A DNA stretch of 64,000 nucleotides from M3007 sp031425035 (GCA_031425035.1 JANPIN010000064.1:1-64000), one strand, 5' to 3'. Counted from the stretch's first letter, positions 42,854 through 52,509 are shown. A program made the numbers and translations. Notes: a model not told the origin generated them from the sequence alone.

Positions 42854-44413
42854 TTACACTCGGATCAAGCCCATGCGCAGACGTTTTCCCCCGAACGTTT
42901 TAAAACGCGTCGTGACGAAGAACAGCTCGTTGGCGCTGATCTGCCGGCCATTTTGCGGCGACATCAGCGCATCCGCGTCTTCCTTGGAGTCGAACACTTT
43001 TCGCCTGTCCATCTTGCCATCGCTGCTCACCGTGACCAGGGCCGCCACCGCATCGCGGAAACTGCTGATCCGCCGGGCCTTGGCAGTCAAGGGATTGCGA
43101 ATATTATCGTCGTCGTCGTTGTACAGGAAATACACACTGCCGCCATTTTCCATGAGCATATAGCTGTTGAAAAAATCGGTGTCGCTGTACTCCTGCTTTT
43201 TTGGGATCATGCGCACCCATTCGATCTGGCCTTTGGGGCTGATACTGGTGATGAAGATCTCGTTGTTATAATAGGTGGTGCGGTAATAAATTTGTCCGGC
43301 CGAAAAGTAGGAAGAGGTGACGCGATAAGCCTCTTCGGCGGTCACTACAATGCCGCCATCGGCGCGCAGCAGCAGGTTTTTGAACTCGAATTTGGAGTCC
43401 AGGCCTTCGTTGCCCTTCCGGTCCTTCTGGGTATCGATGTTCCCGAGGTCTTTAATATCGATCGCTTTGCGGGTGGCCAGTTCGGCCTGGCCGGTTGCAC
43501 CGTTCAGGCGGGTAAAAAAGACGCCTTCGATGACGCCGCGGGTATCGTTGGCATAAAAACCCGCGCAGTTCAGATCGTTATTGGGGCTGAGTTTGAAAGC
43601 CACGTCGGTGACGAATTTTTCCGAAACTTCCAGGCGGTATTCCTGGGCTTTATCCAGCGTTTGATCGAAGCGAAAAACGACCATTTTGTACGCCGGCCGC
43701 CTTTTACCGTCTTTTTTCTTCGATTCGCGGTGGTTCTTTTCCTCGTAAACTTTACCCAGCAAATACACCTGACCGTTGTTGGCCAGCGCCCAGGAATTGA
43801 TGTCGAGTTGCTGCTGGGTGTAGGGCAGCGTGAACGCCTTGCCCCATATTTTGGTCAGCCGGGTATCGAACACGTTCAGACTGAGTTTCACCCGCTGGTT
43901 ATGGTCGTCGTCCGCCAGGGTGGCGACCAGCATTTTAGTGGTATCGTCGGACATGAGCCAGCGCACACTGGTCGGCTGATCGTCCCGGTCTTCATACTTG
44001 ACAATGCTCACTTTCTGCGGTTTCGACACCTGGCCTTCCAGGCTGACGGGGGTGGCGGTGCAGGTGAGGGTACGTTCCTTTTTGTCCAGCCACTGGGCAC
44101 AAAGCAGGAATTTGCCGCCGGCATAGAGCATGTTGCCAAACAACACGTCGCTCTGGTCGGACTTTAACTCCCTGGAAAACACCAGTTTGAACTGCCGGTC
44201 ATATTTCTGGAGCGTGGGCGTGAGGCCTTTGCGATTGAAGATCGTGCTTTGGTCTTCGGTCAGCAGTACGTAGTGGCCGCTGGCGTCGGAGTGGAGTTGT
44301 CCCCAGAAATTCAGGTCGCGTTCCATTTTGAGTTCGGGACCGATTTCGACGGTGGCTTTTTGGGCGTGGAGGGTAGTGGTGGCGAAAAAAACGAGAATGA
44401 GCAGTTTTTTCAT
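42854..44413 (-). CDS. Secreted protein of unknown function, beta-propeller-like
   Basis: A 519-residue protein with a signal peptide (MKKLLILVFFATTTLHA). The mature chain is beta-rich with repeated strand-turn patterns such as NNGQVYLLGKVYEEKNHRE, LRADGGIVVTAEEAYRV and ENGGSVYFLYNDDDDNIRN. This suggests a propeller-like fold, but no blade motif is strict. No T9SS tail is present, so a periplasmic place is likely. Similar uncharacterised proteins occur across Bacteroidota. I do not assign a function. Confidence 0.65.
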   Translation of the reverse strand: MKKLLILVFFATTTLHAQKATVEIGPELKMERDLNFWGQLHSDASGHYVLLTEDQSTIFNRKGLTPTLQKYDRQFKLVFSRELKSDQSDVLFGNMLYAGGKFLLCAQWLDKKERTLTCTATPVSLEGQVSKPQKVSIVKYEDRDDQPTSVRWLMSDDTTKMLVATLADDDHNQRVKLSLNVFDTRLTKIWGKAFTLPYTQQQLDINSWALANNGQVYLLGKVYEEKNHRESKKKDGKRRPAYKMVVFRFDQTLDKAQEYRLEVSEKFVTDVAFKLSPNNDLNCAGFYANDTRGVIEGVFFTRLNGATGQAELATRKAIDIKDLGNIDTQKDRKGNEGLDSKFEFKNLLLRADGGIVVTAEEAYRVTSSYFSAGQIYYRTTYYNNEIFITSISPKGQIEWVRMIPKKQEYSDTDFFNSYMLMENGGSVYFLYNDDDDNIRNPLTAKARRISSFRDAVAALVTVSSDGKMDRRKVFDSKEDADALMSPQNGRQISANELFFVTTRFKTFGGKRLRMGLIRV

Positions 44414-44709
44414 AAATTGGGAATGAAAAATGGTTTATGGAGGTTTTGCTCAAGCGAATGACGTTTAAGTTGCTTGATGAACTGCTGGATTAACTTTTTG
44501 GTATTCTTAGATTGCCAAAGTATCGACAAAAAAACTCAAAAAATCTCCTGGTACAGGTGTCTGCCGGCAAGCGCATGCATAATGCAAAGTTTTTTTGGCT
44601 CGGACAACATGGGTGACTGCTTCCGGCTAAAGATAGGCCATTTCTTCCTCCACTAGATTGACCGTAAATCCTTAACTTTGTCGAACAGATACTTACCTAC
44701 ACATCAAAT

Positions 44710-44985
44710 ATGGAACTTGTCATCTATTTGCAGGACGAAAGGGACCTGGCCATTTTAGAGCCGCTACTACGTCGTTTGAAACTGCGTTTCGAGAAAAAAA
44801 AGGGTCCATCAAATCAGACCCATCAAACGGGCACGTCAGAGGCCAAGGAAAAATTGGAAACTGCCCGCGCACTGCTTCTGAAAATGCTGGAAGAAGGTAC
44901 CGATGCTTCCTACTTTGGCGATCCGGTCGAATGGGAACGCGAAGTCCGCCAAGACCGGTTATTACCGTTCAGGCAGCAAGGATAG
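44710..44985 (+). CDS. Antitoxin-like protein of a broken VapBC-type module
   Basis: A 91-residue acidic protein beginning MELVIYLQDERDLAILEPLL. Its C-terminus DPVEWEREVRQDRLLPFR is a tail often found in Bacteroidota antitoxins paired with PIN-domain toxins. A TAACTTTG box (44673-44680) lies upstream. The PIN toxin frame begins nine bases after its stop but is internally deleted. The antitoxin itself looks full-length, so it may be a surviving antidote without its toxin. Confidence 0.65.
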   Translation: MELVIYLQDERDLAILEPLLRRLKLRFEKKKGPSNQTHQTGTSEAKEKLETARALLLKMLEEGTDASYFGDPVEWEREVRQDRLLPFRQQG

Positions 44986-44994
44986 GACCTGAGT

Positions 44995-45182
44995 ATGAGA
45001 CTTATTGATGCCAATCTGATTATTTATTTTGCTCAACCCGGCAATGCCTGGCTGAATGGCCATCTTCAAACGCTGGATACATTTTACTCCACCTTGACTA
45101 AAGTGGAAGTGTTAGGCTTCAGTCGTTTGCACGCGATTTTATCTGGATTCCCAGTTTGCGGATAGTTGATCCAATGCCCTAA
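44995..45182 (+). pseudogene. VapC-like PIN toxin with internal deletion
   Basis: The ATG at 44995 opens a typical PIN N-terminus, MRLIDANLIIYF (first catalytic Asp), continuing to LTKVEVLGF (conserved Glu). At about 45131 the frame changes, and a second frame reads DFIWIPSLRIVDPMP then stop, which is the normal C-terminal end of such toxins. The 56-codon frame from the ATG ends at 45165. A full toxin is about 130 residues, so roughly half the gene, including the remaining acidic residues, has been lost. Confidence 0.6.
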
Positions 45183-45201
45183 TAATTCAACTTCAGCCCC
45201 T

Positions 45202-46014
45202 TCAGTTCTTTTCGGGCACAAATACACCCGACTGCTCCCGCAAATGGATCCATTCAGGTGTAGCTTTTCCCGACCGTATTTTAGCCTTGATCAGATTGGG
45301 TTCGCCCTGCAGGTCCTTTGGAAAAACGTAAGAGAAGCCGTAACAGAGCGATGGGCGACCATTTTTCGGCGACAGAGCGGGCAATGCCAGGCATTTTTCC
45401 CCGTCCCAGAGTAGAACGAAATCGCGGGTGTTTTCCAGGCAAGCCTTATTCTGGAAAGTGAAAACAATCACGTTCAGGCATTTTTCATAACCCCGGTTGT
45501 CATATACGCGCACCTTCACCGTGTCGTCGGGATGGATGAAAAACGGAACGCTCAGGCTAATGGCCGAAACACCGTAGTGCTGCTTCACCTGCACGTCGAC
45601 CTGGGCCGGCTGGGTAATAGAATCAGCTGGCCGGAAAGAGAGCAGGAATTGAGCCCCCTCCGGCGTACGGGCCTGGGCGCTGGCCAAAGTACTGCCGGCG
45701 ACGTAGCCTTTTTGGCCGTAATCTTCCCCAAAAGCGACCACGTACCAGCAATAGCGGCGGCCATCCAGATCGGTGGTGAGTTTCGTGTTTTCCAGCACCA
45801 CCACTTTTTCCCCCAACGATAGCGGACCCACATAGGCCGAGGCCTTGGAAGGCTGTGAGTAAATCGTGGCCCGTGGTCGAAAATTGACCACCGTATCGCC
45901 CGCTTTAAAATTGAAACGCGGGTAGATCTGCTGGGCGCTTACACGGGCAGTAACCAGCAAACCGCTGGTTATCAGGGCAATAGCCAGCAATGAAATCCGG
46001 TTTGCGACTTTCAT
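45202..46014 (-). CDS. Secreted SH3-like domain protein
   Basis: A 270-residue protein with a signal peptide (MKVANRISLLAIALITSGLL... cleaved near ARVSA). Residues about 40-110 resemble a bacterial SH3 domain (NFRPRATIYSQPS, GPLSLGEKVVVLENT, WYVVAFGEDYGQKGYVAGS). The second half is a beta sandwich (DDTVKVRVYDNRGYEKCLNV) with four cysteines. Probably periplasmic and possibly peptidoglycan-binding, by analogy with SH3b proteins. The C-terminal half is not a family I recognise. It lies 16 bases downstream of the lepA start region's opposite end, on the same strand as lepA. Confidence 0.6.
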   Translation of the reverse strand: MKVANRISLLAIALITSGLLVTARVSAQQIYPRFNFKAGDTVVNFRPRATIYSQPSKASAYVGPLSLGEKVVVLENTKLTTDLDGRRYCWYVVAFGEDYGQKGYVAGSTLASAQARTPEGAQFLLSFRPADSITQPAQVDVQVKQHYGVSAISLSVPFFIHPDDTVKVRVYDNRGYEKCLNVIVFTFQNKACLENTRDFVLLWDGEKCLALPALSPKNGRPSLCYGFSYVFPKDLQGEPNLIKAKIRSGKATPEWIHLREQSGVFVPEKN

Positions 46015-46030
46015 AGCGATGGAGTGGTCA

Positions 46031-47827
46031 TTAATCGTTCAACTTCAACACCTTCAAAAACGCCTCCTGCGGCACCTCTACGTTGCCGAACTGCTTCATT
46101 TTCTTCTTACCCTCTTTCTGTTTTTCCAGCAATTTGCGTTTCCGGGAAATGTCACCGCCGTAACACTTGGCGGTCACGTCTTTACGCAGCGCGCTGATGG
46201 TTTCGCGGGCCACGACTTTCTGCCCGATGGCGGCCTGAATAGCGATCTGGAACTGCTGGCGGGGCAGGAGTTCTTTCAGTTTTTCGCACATCCGGCGGCC
46301 CATGCCCTCGGCTTTGGAGCGGTGAACCAGGGCGCTGAGCGCATCCACCTGTTCGCCGTTGAGTTTAATGTCCAGTTTGACCAGGTCGGTCTCGCGGTAA
46401 TCCAGCAGGTGATAATCGAAGGAAGCATAGCCGCGCGAAATGGATTTCAGGCGGTCATAGAAGTCGAACACGATCTCGGCCAGCGGCAGGTGGAAGGTCA
46501 TTTCCACGCGGGTCGGGGTCAGGAAGTGTTGTTTTAGCAAAATGCCGCGTTTGTCGAGGCAAAGCGTCATAATGTTGCCAATATAGTCCGGCTTGGTGAT
46601 GACCTGTGCGTAAATATAAGGCTCCTCCGCTTTTTCCAGGTGGTTGGGATCGGGCATTTCGGTGGGCTGGTGCACCATGAAACGGTTGCCCTTCATGTCC
46701 GTGGCGTAGTAGGGTACGTTCGGTACGGTGGTGATAATGTCCTGATCGAATTCGCGGTACAGGCGTTCCTGCACAATTTCCAGGTGCAGCATGCCCAGGA
46801 AGCCGCAACGGAAACCGAAACCGAGTGCCGCCGAGGTTTCGGCTTCAAAAACCAGGGAAGCGTCGTTCAACTGGAGTTTTTCCAGCGAGTCGCGCAGATC
46901 CTCGAAATCGTCGTTGTCCAGCGGATAAATACCGGCAAATACCATCGGTTTTACCTCTTCGAAACCCTTCAACATTTCCGCGCAGGGGCGGGCCAGGTGG
47001 GTGATGGTGTCGCCCACTTTAATTTCACGGCTGACTTTGATGCCGGTAATGACGTAACCGACATTGCCTGCACCGAGCGTAGCCGTTTCCAGGTTGGTCA
47101 TTTTCAGCACGCCCACTTCTTCCGCGGCCACCTCTTTACCGGTAGCCATGAACTTGAGTTTATCACCTTTTTTCAGGGTGCCGTTCATGACGCGTACGTA
47201 GGCAATAATGCCGCGGTAGGAGTTGAACATCGAGTCGAAAATCATGGTCTGCAGCGGCGCATCAGGGTCGCCTTTGGGCGCCGGCACGCGGTCGACTACA
47301 GCGGCCAGAATTTCGGCAATGCCAATACCCGTACGGCCGGAAGCGGAAATAATATCCTCGCGGTCGCAGCCGATCAGGTCGATGATCTGGTCCTGCACGT
47401 CCTCGATATTGGCGCTCGGCATATCCACCTTGTTCACGATCGGTATGATCTCCAGGTTATGCTCTACGGCCAGGTACAAATTACTAATCGTCTGGGCCTG
47501 AATGCCTTGCGTAGCATCGACCAGCAGCAGCGCCCCTTCGCAGGCGGCAATAGAACGGCTCACTTCGTAGGAAAAGTCCACGTGGCCGGGCGTATCGATC
47601 AGATTGAAAATATACTCCTCGCCATTAGCCGGGTGGATGTATTTCATCTGGATCGCATGGCTCTTGATGGTGATGCCCCGCTCGCGCTCCAGGTCCATAT
47701 CGTCCAATGCCTGGTGTTGCATATCCCGCTGGGAAATGGTGGCCGTGGTTTCGAGCAGCCGGTCCGCCAGCGTGCTTTTGCCGTGGTCAATGTGCGCGAT
47801 GATGCAGAAGTTACGTATATTCTTCAT
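46031..47827 (-). CDS. lepA: Elongation factor 4 (LepA)
   Basis: A 598-residue translational GTPase. G1 is IAHIDHGKSTLADRLLE, G2 lies in ERERGITIKSHAIQM, G3 is DTPGHVDFSYEV and G4 is NKVDMPSA. The EF-4-specific C-terminal domain includes DYRETDLVKLDIKLNGEQVDALSALVH and the terminal KCYGGDISRKRKLLEKQKEGKKKMK. The protein acts on stalled or early-elongating ribosomes. Full length. A TACTTTTG box is at 47930-47937. The SH3-like protein gene follows after 16 bases. Confidence 0.97.
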   Translation of the reverse strand: MKNIRNFCIIAHIDHGKSTLADRLLETTATISQRDMQHQALDDMDLERERGITIKSHAIQMKYIHPANGEEYIFNLIDTPGHVDFSYEVSRSIAACEGALLLVDATQGIQAQTISNLYLAVEHNLEIIPIVNKVDMPSANIEDVQDQIIDLIGCDREDIISASGRTGIGIAEILAAVVDRVPAPKGDPDAPLQTMIFDSMFNSYRGIIAYVRVMNGTLKKGDKLKFMATGKEVAAEEVGVLKMTNLETATLGAGNVGYVITGIKVSREIKVGDTITHLARPCAEMLKGFEEVKPMVFAGIYPLDNDDFEDLRDSLEKLQLNDASLVFEAETSAALGFGFRCGFLGMLHLEIVQERLYREFDQDIITTVPNVPYYATDMKGNRFMVHQPTEMPDPNHLEKAEEPYIYAQVITKPDYIGNIMTLCLDKRGILLKQHFLTPTRVEMTFHLPLAEIVFDFYDRLKSISRGYASFDYHLLDYRETDLVKLDIKLNGEQVDALSALVHRSKAEGMGRRMCEKLKELLPRQQFQIAIQAAIGQKVVARETISALRKDVTAKCYGGDISRKRKLLEKQKEGKKKMKQFGNVEVPQEAFLKVLKLND

Positions 47828-47929
47828 GAAAGGTGATAAAACGATGAGGTTATAAAATGATCTGCAACGCGTGAACCAGTGAAATCACTTTATCACTTCT
47901 TTGTTGCATCACTTTATAAAAAAGAGCCG

Positions 47930-47937
47930 CAAAAGTA
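47930..47937 (-). promoter_or_regulatory. Promoter -7 box of lepA
   Basis: The minus strand reads TACTTTTG followed by C, about 100 bases ahead of the lepA ATG. The intervening leader holds a weak ATCACTTT/TTATAAA word repeat (about 47834-47918). Confidence 0.4.
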
Positions 47938-48017
47938 ACAAAACCCAATGGGATTGGCGGCCCAGTTTTGAGCAGTTCCTGATTTAGAAATTGTCTGTTG
48001 TACGGTCGGCGCAGGCA

Positions 48018-48602
48018 TTAGCCGGCCGTAGGGAATTCTACTTTCCGGTAAATCAGTTGCAGCGCCAGGCGCACGTCGACCGATCTGAAGAGTACTTCCT
48101 GCTCCAGACCCTGTACTTGCGACTCGCGCCATAGATGGGGCTCTTCGCGGAAGAAAGAGGTGACATGGGTCGCATTTTGCCGGATCAGTACGTACTCCTT
48201 AAAGGTGGGTAAAGTGCAGCAATAGGCGAATTTATCGCCCCGGTCATACTTTTCAGTACCGCGGGAAAGCACTTCGATGATCAGAAGGGGATTGATCAGC
48301 GCGTCTGCATCTTTATCCGTCATAATCGGACCATCGGTAACGACTACAGCATCCGGATAAACATAAAAATTGAAATCTGGAAGGTATACTTTCTGGTCGT
48401 TCCCAAACAATTCAAGACCTGGTTTTTCTTTGAAAATCAAGTCCAGTTCCGTGGAAACATTTCTGGTAATCCGATTGTGGTTAATTGTGCCGCCGGCCAT
48501 AATCTGGGGTTTGCCATTATAATATTCATACCGTTCGCCAGTTCGGCATTCGAGTTCCAGGTATTCTTGTATCGTATATTTTTTTTCTGCTGTAGCCGTC
48601 AT
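48018..48602 (-). CDS. Uma2 family (DUF820) putative endonuclease
   Basis: A protein of about 194 residues with the Uma2 fold, a PD-(D/E)XK nuclease relative. Marks are YTIQEYLELECRTGERYEYYNGKPQIM, NFYVYPDAVVV (the P-D element) and PLLIIEVLSRGTEKYDRGDKF (the E-x-L strand and following lysine-type segment). The family is abundant in cyanobacteria and Bacteroidota and is often mobile; its biological role is unclear. The start at 48602 (MTATAEKKYT) is preferred; seven codons upstream are also open. Confidence 0.8.
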   Translation of the reverse strand: MTATAEKKYTIQEYLELECRTGERYEYYNGKPQIMAGGTINHNRITRNVSTELDLIFKEKPGLELFGNDQKVYLPDFNFYVYPDAVVVTDGPIMTDKDADALINPLLIIEVLSRGTEKYDRGDKFAYCCTLPTFKEYVLIRQNATHVTSFFREEPHLWRESQVQGLEQEVLFRSVDVRLALQLIYRKVEFPTAG

Positions 48603-48653
48603 GTCCTTATTGTTCTGAAACAAAAATAAGACTGTTTTAAAACAAATACACCA

Positions 48654-51194
48654 TTAATTTTTAATAATCAAGCGCCCAACCCGTCCATGGGGCGTTTCCA
48701 GCAGCAGGCCATACGTACCGGCTGGCAGCATACCGAGCCTGAGTGTTTTGGTGAAAACTCCGGCCGGTAACCGTTCAGAAGCCAACGTCAGCACCGTTTT
48801 TCCGCTGATATCCAGTACCCGGCAACTTAGTTTTTCCGCCTGCGGCAAATACCCTTTCACCGTCACCAAATCGGCCGTCGGGTTGGGGTACATGCTTTGA
48901 ATATTCAGGCGTACATGGGTTTCCTGCGTCGAACTCTGTAAAGCCGCCTGGGTTTGCCAGACCCCCAGGCCATGCGTCGCTACCCGCAGTTGGTGATCGG
49001 CGGAAAAACTCAGGTGCATCACCAGCATGGCCTGTGGAGCAGTAGCGGAATACAGCTCCCAGCTTTCGCCATTGTTTTTGGACAGCCACACCCCCAGATC
49101 GTTGCCCACGTATACGTAGCTGGGCAATGACGGATCGATCAGCAGCGTGTTCGTCGGGACATCGGGCAGCCCGGCGGCACTGGGCTGCCAGGTCGCGCCG
49201 CCGTCCAGACTACGCCAGATATGCTGCACGTTGAAGCCGGAAAAAGCAGCAAATAAAGTCTGGGAATTGGCAGGACTGATAACCACGTCCATGCACAGGC
49301 GAAAAGGCAGCCCCTCCAGGATGGTGCGGGTATGCGTGCTGTAATCGTATTTGATCACGCGCGCCAGTCCGCTCGTGGTGGGCGCCGTGCTGCAGTACAC
49401 CACGTCGGCATTCTGCGGATCGACGGCGATGGTCAGGATCAGATCGCCGGCCGCAAGGTAGCCTTCGGAGGCGTTGACCCAGGTTTCTCCCGCATCGTCG
49501 GAGCGCCACAGACTTTGCGCGCCGGCATACATAATATCGGGGTTGGTCGGCGCAATTTCAAAAGGGCCGTTAAAAGCCGCCGCCTCATTGTTCATTTCCG
49601 AATTGGAGACAATGCCGTAAAAACTGGCGCCGCCATCCGTGGATTTCAGCATGTTGAGGTACTGCGACGAGCCGTATAGGACATTATCATCCACCGGACT
49701 CAGGGCGGTGCATTCGCCGTCGCCGCCGATCACCCGCGTCCAGGCGGGGCTACCGGTATAAATGGCGGTGGCATTATCCTGCATACCGCCGATGGCCAGG
49801 TCGGGGTTGGTGGCCGAGTTGCTGAAATTGGCGTAAAACTGCTGCGTCTGGTAACCGCCGTTGCGCCCCTCCCAGTTCTCGCCGCCGTCGTAGGAAACGA
49901 ACACCCCGCCATCGCAAACGGCATACACCTTCGCGGGATCATTGGGCATATAGTACACCCGGTGAATATCCGCATGCACGTAATTGCTGGGGCCTTCCGG
50001 TCCGCCGACGGGCACCTGGCCAAAGTACCAGGCATACCACAGGGTTTTTTTATCGAAAGAGCCGCCGCCGGTGGTGGATTTCCAGACATCGATGCCCACC
50101 CAGATGACCTCATCGGGATTATCCGGGCGCACCGCTACATCGTGTGAATACCAGCCCTGATAAGTACACACATCCTGGTTGTTTATTTCCACCCAGCTGT
50201 TACCGCCATCGCTGGTTTTATACAAACCTTCCTGTTCGGTCACATTGCCAATAGACGCGTAGAGCACGGCCGGGTTGGCGGGATTCATACCCAATAAAGC
50301 CTTGCCGGAGTAACTCAACGGCAAACCGGTCGTCAGTTTCTGGAACGACTGGCCGCCGTTGCCGGAACGGTAAATTCCGCTGACCGCCTCGTTTTGAAAG
50401 GAGCCATGGGTGACGAATATCTGCGCGGTATCCACCGGGTTGATCTCGATGTCCACGGCCATGGTCAGGTCATGGACGACCGTCCAGCTGGCCCCGGCAT
50501 CGTAACTGCGCAACAGGCCTTCCGTGGTGGCGGCATACAGCGTAGCCGGGCGTTTGGGGTTGATCTTAATGTCCTGTACGCCGCGCAGATCGCCGTACGA
50601 CCAGTCGAGGCTTTTACTCCAGGTCAGGCCGCCGTCCGTGCTTTTTAGAATACCGATGCCGTAGGTGCCGCGGGTGGTACGAACCGCCACGTTGGGCATG
50701 GCCTGGGACTGGTTATAAATTTCCCCCGTGCCGATGTACAGGATGTTGGGGTTGCTGGGGTCCAGGGCAATACTGGCTACGCCCAGCAGTGGGAAACCCG
50801 TTTCTATGCGTTGCCAGGCCGTTTCGCCCCGACCGGCGCTGACGCTTCTCCAGAGACCACCGGACGCACTGCCTGCCCATAAGATGTTGGTATCCAGGGG
50901 GTTGACGGCCAGGCACAGGGTGCGGCCACCGATGTTTTTGGGTCCGAGCGATTCCCAGGTGTTGTCCCGATCACCGCGCAGGTCTGCTGCCAGACGCATT
51001 TGCGCCAGCGCTTCCGCGTATTTTTCCGTGTGGAAAATGCCGTCGGGAAAAGTGCGGGCCATGCCCCACCACTGGAAAGCGGCGCCGGCTTCGGAAGGCG
51101 AGTGCGGGGCGTCGGTGTCCCGGCTTTCCTGCTGCCGGCAGGCCAGGCAAAAGGTCACGCAAAGAGCGAGTAACGGAAGGTAAATACAGCGCAT
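48654..51194 (-). CDS. Large BNR/sialidase-fold lipoprotein with T9SS tail
   Basis: An 846-residue protein. A lipoprotein-like signal (MRCIYLPLLALCVTFCLAC) is followed by two propeller-sized blocks (about 60-740). Many Asp-box/BNR motifs appear: KSTDGGLTWSKSLDW, RSYDAGASWTVV, KTSDGGNSWVEI, SYDGGENWEGR, RSLDGGATWQPS. The C-terminus is a T9SS sorting domain (MYPNPTADLVTVKGYL to GRVGRLIIKN). The fold matches VPS10/sialidase-like propellers used in glycan or protein binding. No sialidase catalytic triad is evident. The combination of a signal cysteine and a T9SS tail is unusual; the cysteine may simply lie near a signal-peptidase I site. Confidence 0.8.
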   Translation of the reverse strand: MRCIYLPLLALCVTFCLACRQQESRDTDAPHSPSEAGAAFQWWGMARTFPDGIFHTEKYAEALAQMRLAADLRGDRDNTWESLGPKNIGGRTLCLAVNPLDTNILWAGSASGGLWRSVSAGRGETAWQRIETGFPLLGVASIALDPSNPNILYIGTGEIYNQSQAMPNVAVRTTRGTYGIGILKSTDGGLTWSKSLDWSYGDLRGVQDIKINPKRPATLYAATTEGLLRSYDAGASWTVVHDLTMAVDIEINPVDTAQIFVTHGSFQNEAVSGIYRSGNGGQSFQKLTTGLPLSYSGKALLGMNPANPAVLYASIGNVTEQEGLYKTSDGGNSWVEINNQDVCTYQGWYSHDVAVRPDNPDEVIWVGIDVWKSTTGGGSFDKKTLWYAWYFGQVPVGGPEGPSNYVHADIHRVYYMPNDPAKVYAVCDGGVFVSYDGGENWEGRNGGYQTQQFYANFSNSATNPDLAIGGMQDNATAIYTGSPAWTRVIGGDGECTALSPVDDNVLYGSSQYLNMLKSTDGGASFYGIVSNSEMNNEAAAFNGPFEIAPTNPDIMYAGAQSLWRSDDAGETWVNASEGYLAAGDLILTIAVDPQNADVVYCSTAPTTSGLARVIKYDYSTHTRTILEGLPFRLCMDVVISPANSQTLFAAFSGFNVQHIWRSLDGGATWQPSAAGLPDVPTNTLLIDPSLPSYVYVGNDLGVWLSKNNGESWELYSATAPQAMLVMHLSFSADHQLRVATHGLGVWQTQAALQSSTQETHVRLNIQSMYPNPTADLVTVKGYLPQAEKLSCRVLDISGKTVLTLASERLPAGVFTKTLRLGMLPAGTYGLLLETPHGRVGRLIIKN

Positions 51195-51414
51195 AGCAGT
51201 AAATTATTTTGCTCAAATATGCAGCGCATTTCCATCCTTTTCCAGGCGTTACCTGGATTTTGTCATTGACCGACCGATCTTTTATACTACCTATGCATTT
51301 TAAAAGGCGGCGATGGCCGGGTTTTTGTTTAATATTTTGGAAAAATAACCGCAAAACCTTCTACTAAATCCCCTGTTTACAAGAACTTTCCTACTGAACT
51401 GGTTAATTTCCAAC

Positions 51415-52317
51415 ATGGCCATATATTCCATCCGCGACCTGGAGAAACTGACGGGCATCAAGGCACATACCATTCGGGTATGGGAGCAGCGCTATGGTCT
51501 GATCGAGCCGGCGCGTACGGACACGAATATCCGCTATTATACGGACGAAAACCTGCGCCACCTGTTCAATGTGGCCCTGCTCAATCGTTATGGGCATAAG
51601 ATCAGCCACCTGGCCAAAATGGAGCCGGAGGAAGTCGCCCTGCGCGTTTCGGAAATTTCGCAGAACAGCAGCAGCCACAATGCCCAGATCGATGCGCTCA
51701 CGCTGGCCATGATCGATTTGAACGAGGTCACTTTCGACCGCATTTTTGGTACGCACTGCCACGAACATGGTTTCGAACGGACCATGCTGGAACTGATCTA
51801 TCCTTTTCTGGATAAATTGAGTTTACTATGGCTGACCAACAGTATCAGCGTAGCCCACGAGCGTTTTATCAGCAACCTGATCCGGCGAAAAATCATGTGC
51901 GCCATCGATCAGGAACCGCTGGCGCCGCACCGGGAATCCAGCACCTTTTTACTCTACACGGCCGAAGGGGAATCGCAGGAACTGATGCTGCTGTTTATGC
52001 ACTATTTGCTGCGCAAACGCGGGTTGCACGTGTTATACCTGGGCGTGAGTACCCACGTGAAAGACCTGGTCGATGCCTCGCAGACCTTTCATCCGGACTA
52101 TGTTTTTACCATTGTGCAGGAACCGCTTTCCCGCCAGTCCATCCAGACCTATGTGGAAAGTATCGCCAAATCCCTGCCCGATAGCCGCCTGCTGCTGACC
52201 GGTGCGCAACTCTTTATCAACCCGGTGAAACTGCCGGAAAACGCCCAGGTGCTCGGTGGTTTGCAGGATACGCTGCAATTCCTGGACGATCTGGTGCTGC
52301 ATAATAAGTTGCGGTGA
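51415..52317 (+). CDS. MerR family regulator with degenerate cobalamin-binding domain
   Basis: A 300-residue protein with CarH/LitR architecture. A MerR helix-turn-helix (1-70: YSIRDLEKLTGIKAHTIRVWEQRYGLIEP) is followed by a four-helix cap (about 90-170) and a Rossmann-like B12 domain (about 180-295). The usual E/D-x-H-x-x-G cobalt-ligand motif is replaced by E-S-Q-E-L-M. In the cap, the W-x9-E-H signature reads W...E-R. It therefore probably does not bind adenosylcobalamin and is unlikely to be a B12 photoreceptor. Regulated targets are not evident from neighbours. Confidence 0.8.
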   Translation: MAIYSIRDLEKLTGIKAHTIRVWEQRYGLIEPARTDTNIRYYTDENLRHLFNVALLNRYGHKISHLAKMEPEEVALRVSEISQNSSSHNAQIDALTLAMIDLNEVTFDRIFGTHCHEHGFERTMLELIYPFLDKLSLLWLTNSISVAHERFISNLIRRKIMCAIDQEPLAPHRESSTFLLYTAEGESQELMLLFMHYLLRKRGLHVLYLGVSTHVKDLVDASQTFHPDYVFTIVQEPLSRQSIQTYVESIAKSLPDSRLLLTGAQLFINPVKLPENAQVLGGLQDTLQFLDDLVLHNKLR

Positions 52318-52464
52318 GAATAATTGGTATGCACGCTAAAACCGCCCAGCACTATGCCGTTGGGACTACGAAAGGTAGGCTTAGCAGCGCTATAAAATGG
52401 CGTTGACAGAGAAAATTTTCCAAAAAATCGTGCGCGGGAAAAGAAGTTGTACTGAGATTAATTT

Positions 52465-52509
52465 GAAAAATTCGCGCGAATTTTTCTATCCTACCCGAAA
52501 AATTCGCGC
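52465..52509. repeat. Perfect 22-base GC-centred palindrome plus a third half site
   Basis: GAAAAATTCGC-GCGAATTTTTC at 52465-52486 is a perfect palindrome. A further half, GAAAAATTCGCGC, lies at 52497-52509. It immediately precedes the AT-rich DUF4143 ATPase gene and may be a regulatory or end sequence of that acquired segment. Confidence 0.6.

Noticed and set aside
42953..44167. 404-codon open frame on the plus strand
   Set aside because: It is antisense to a full-length secreted protein with a signal peptide and is rich in histidine and phenylalanine as expected of a shadow frame.
46640..47836. 398-codon open frame on the plus strand
   Set aside because: It is antisense to lepA, an unmistakable conserved gene.
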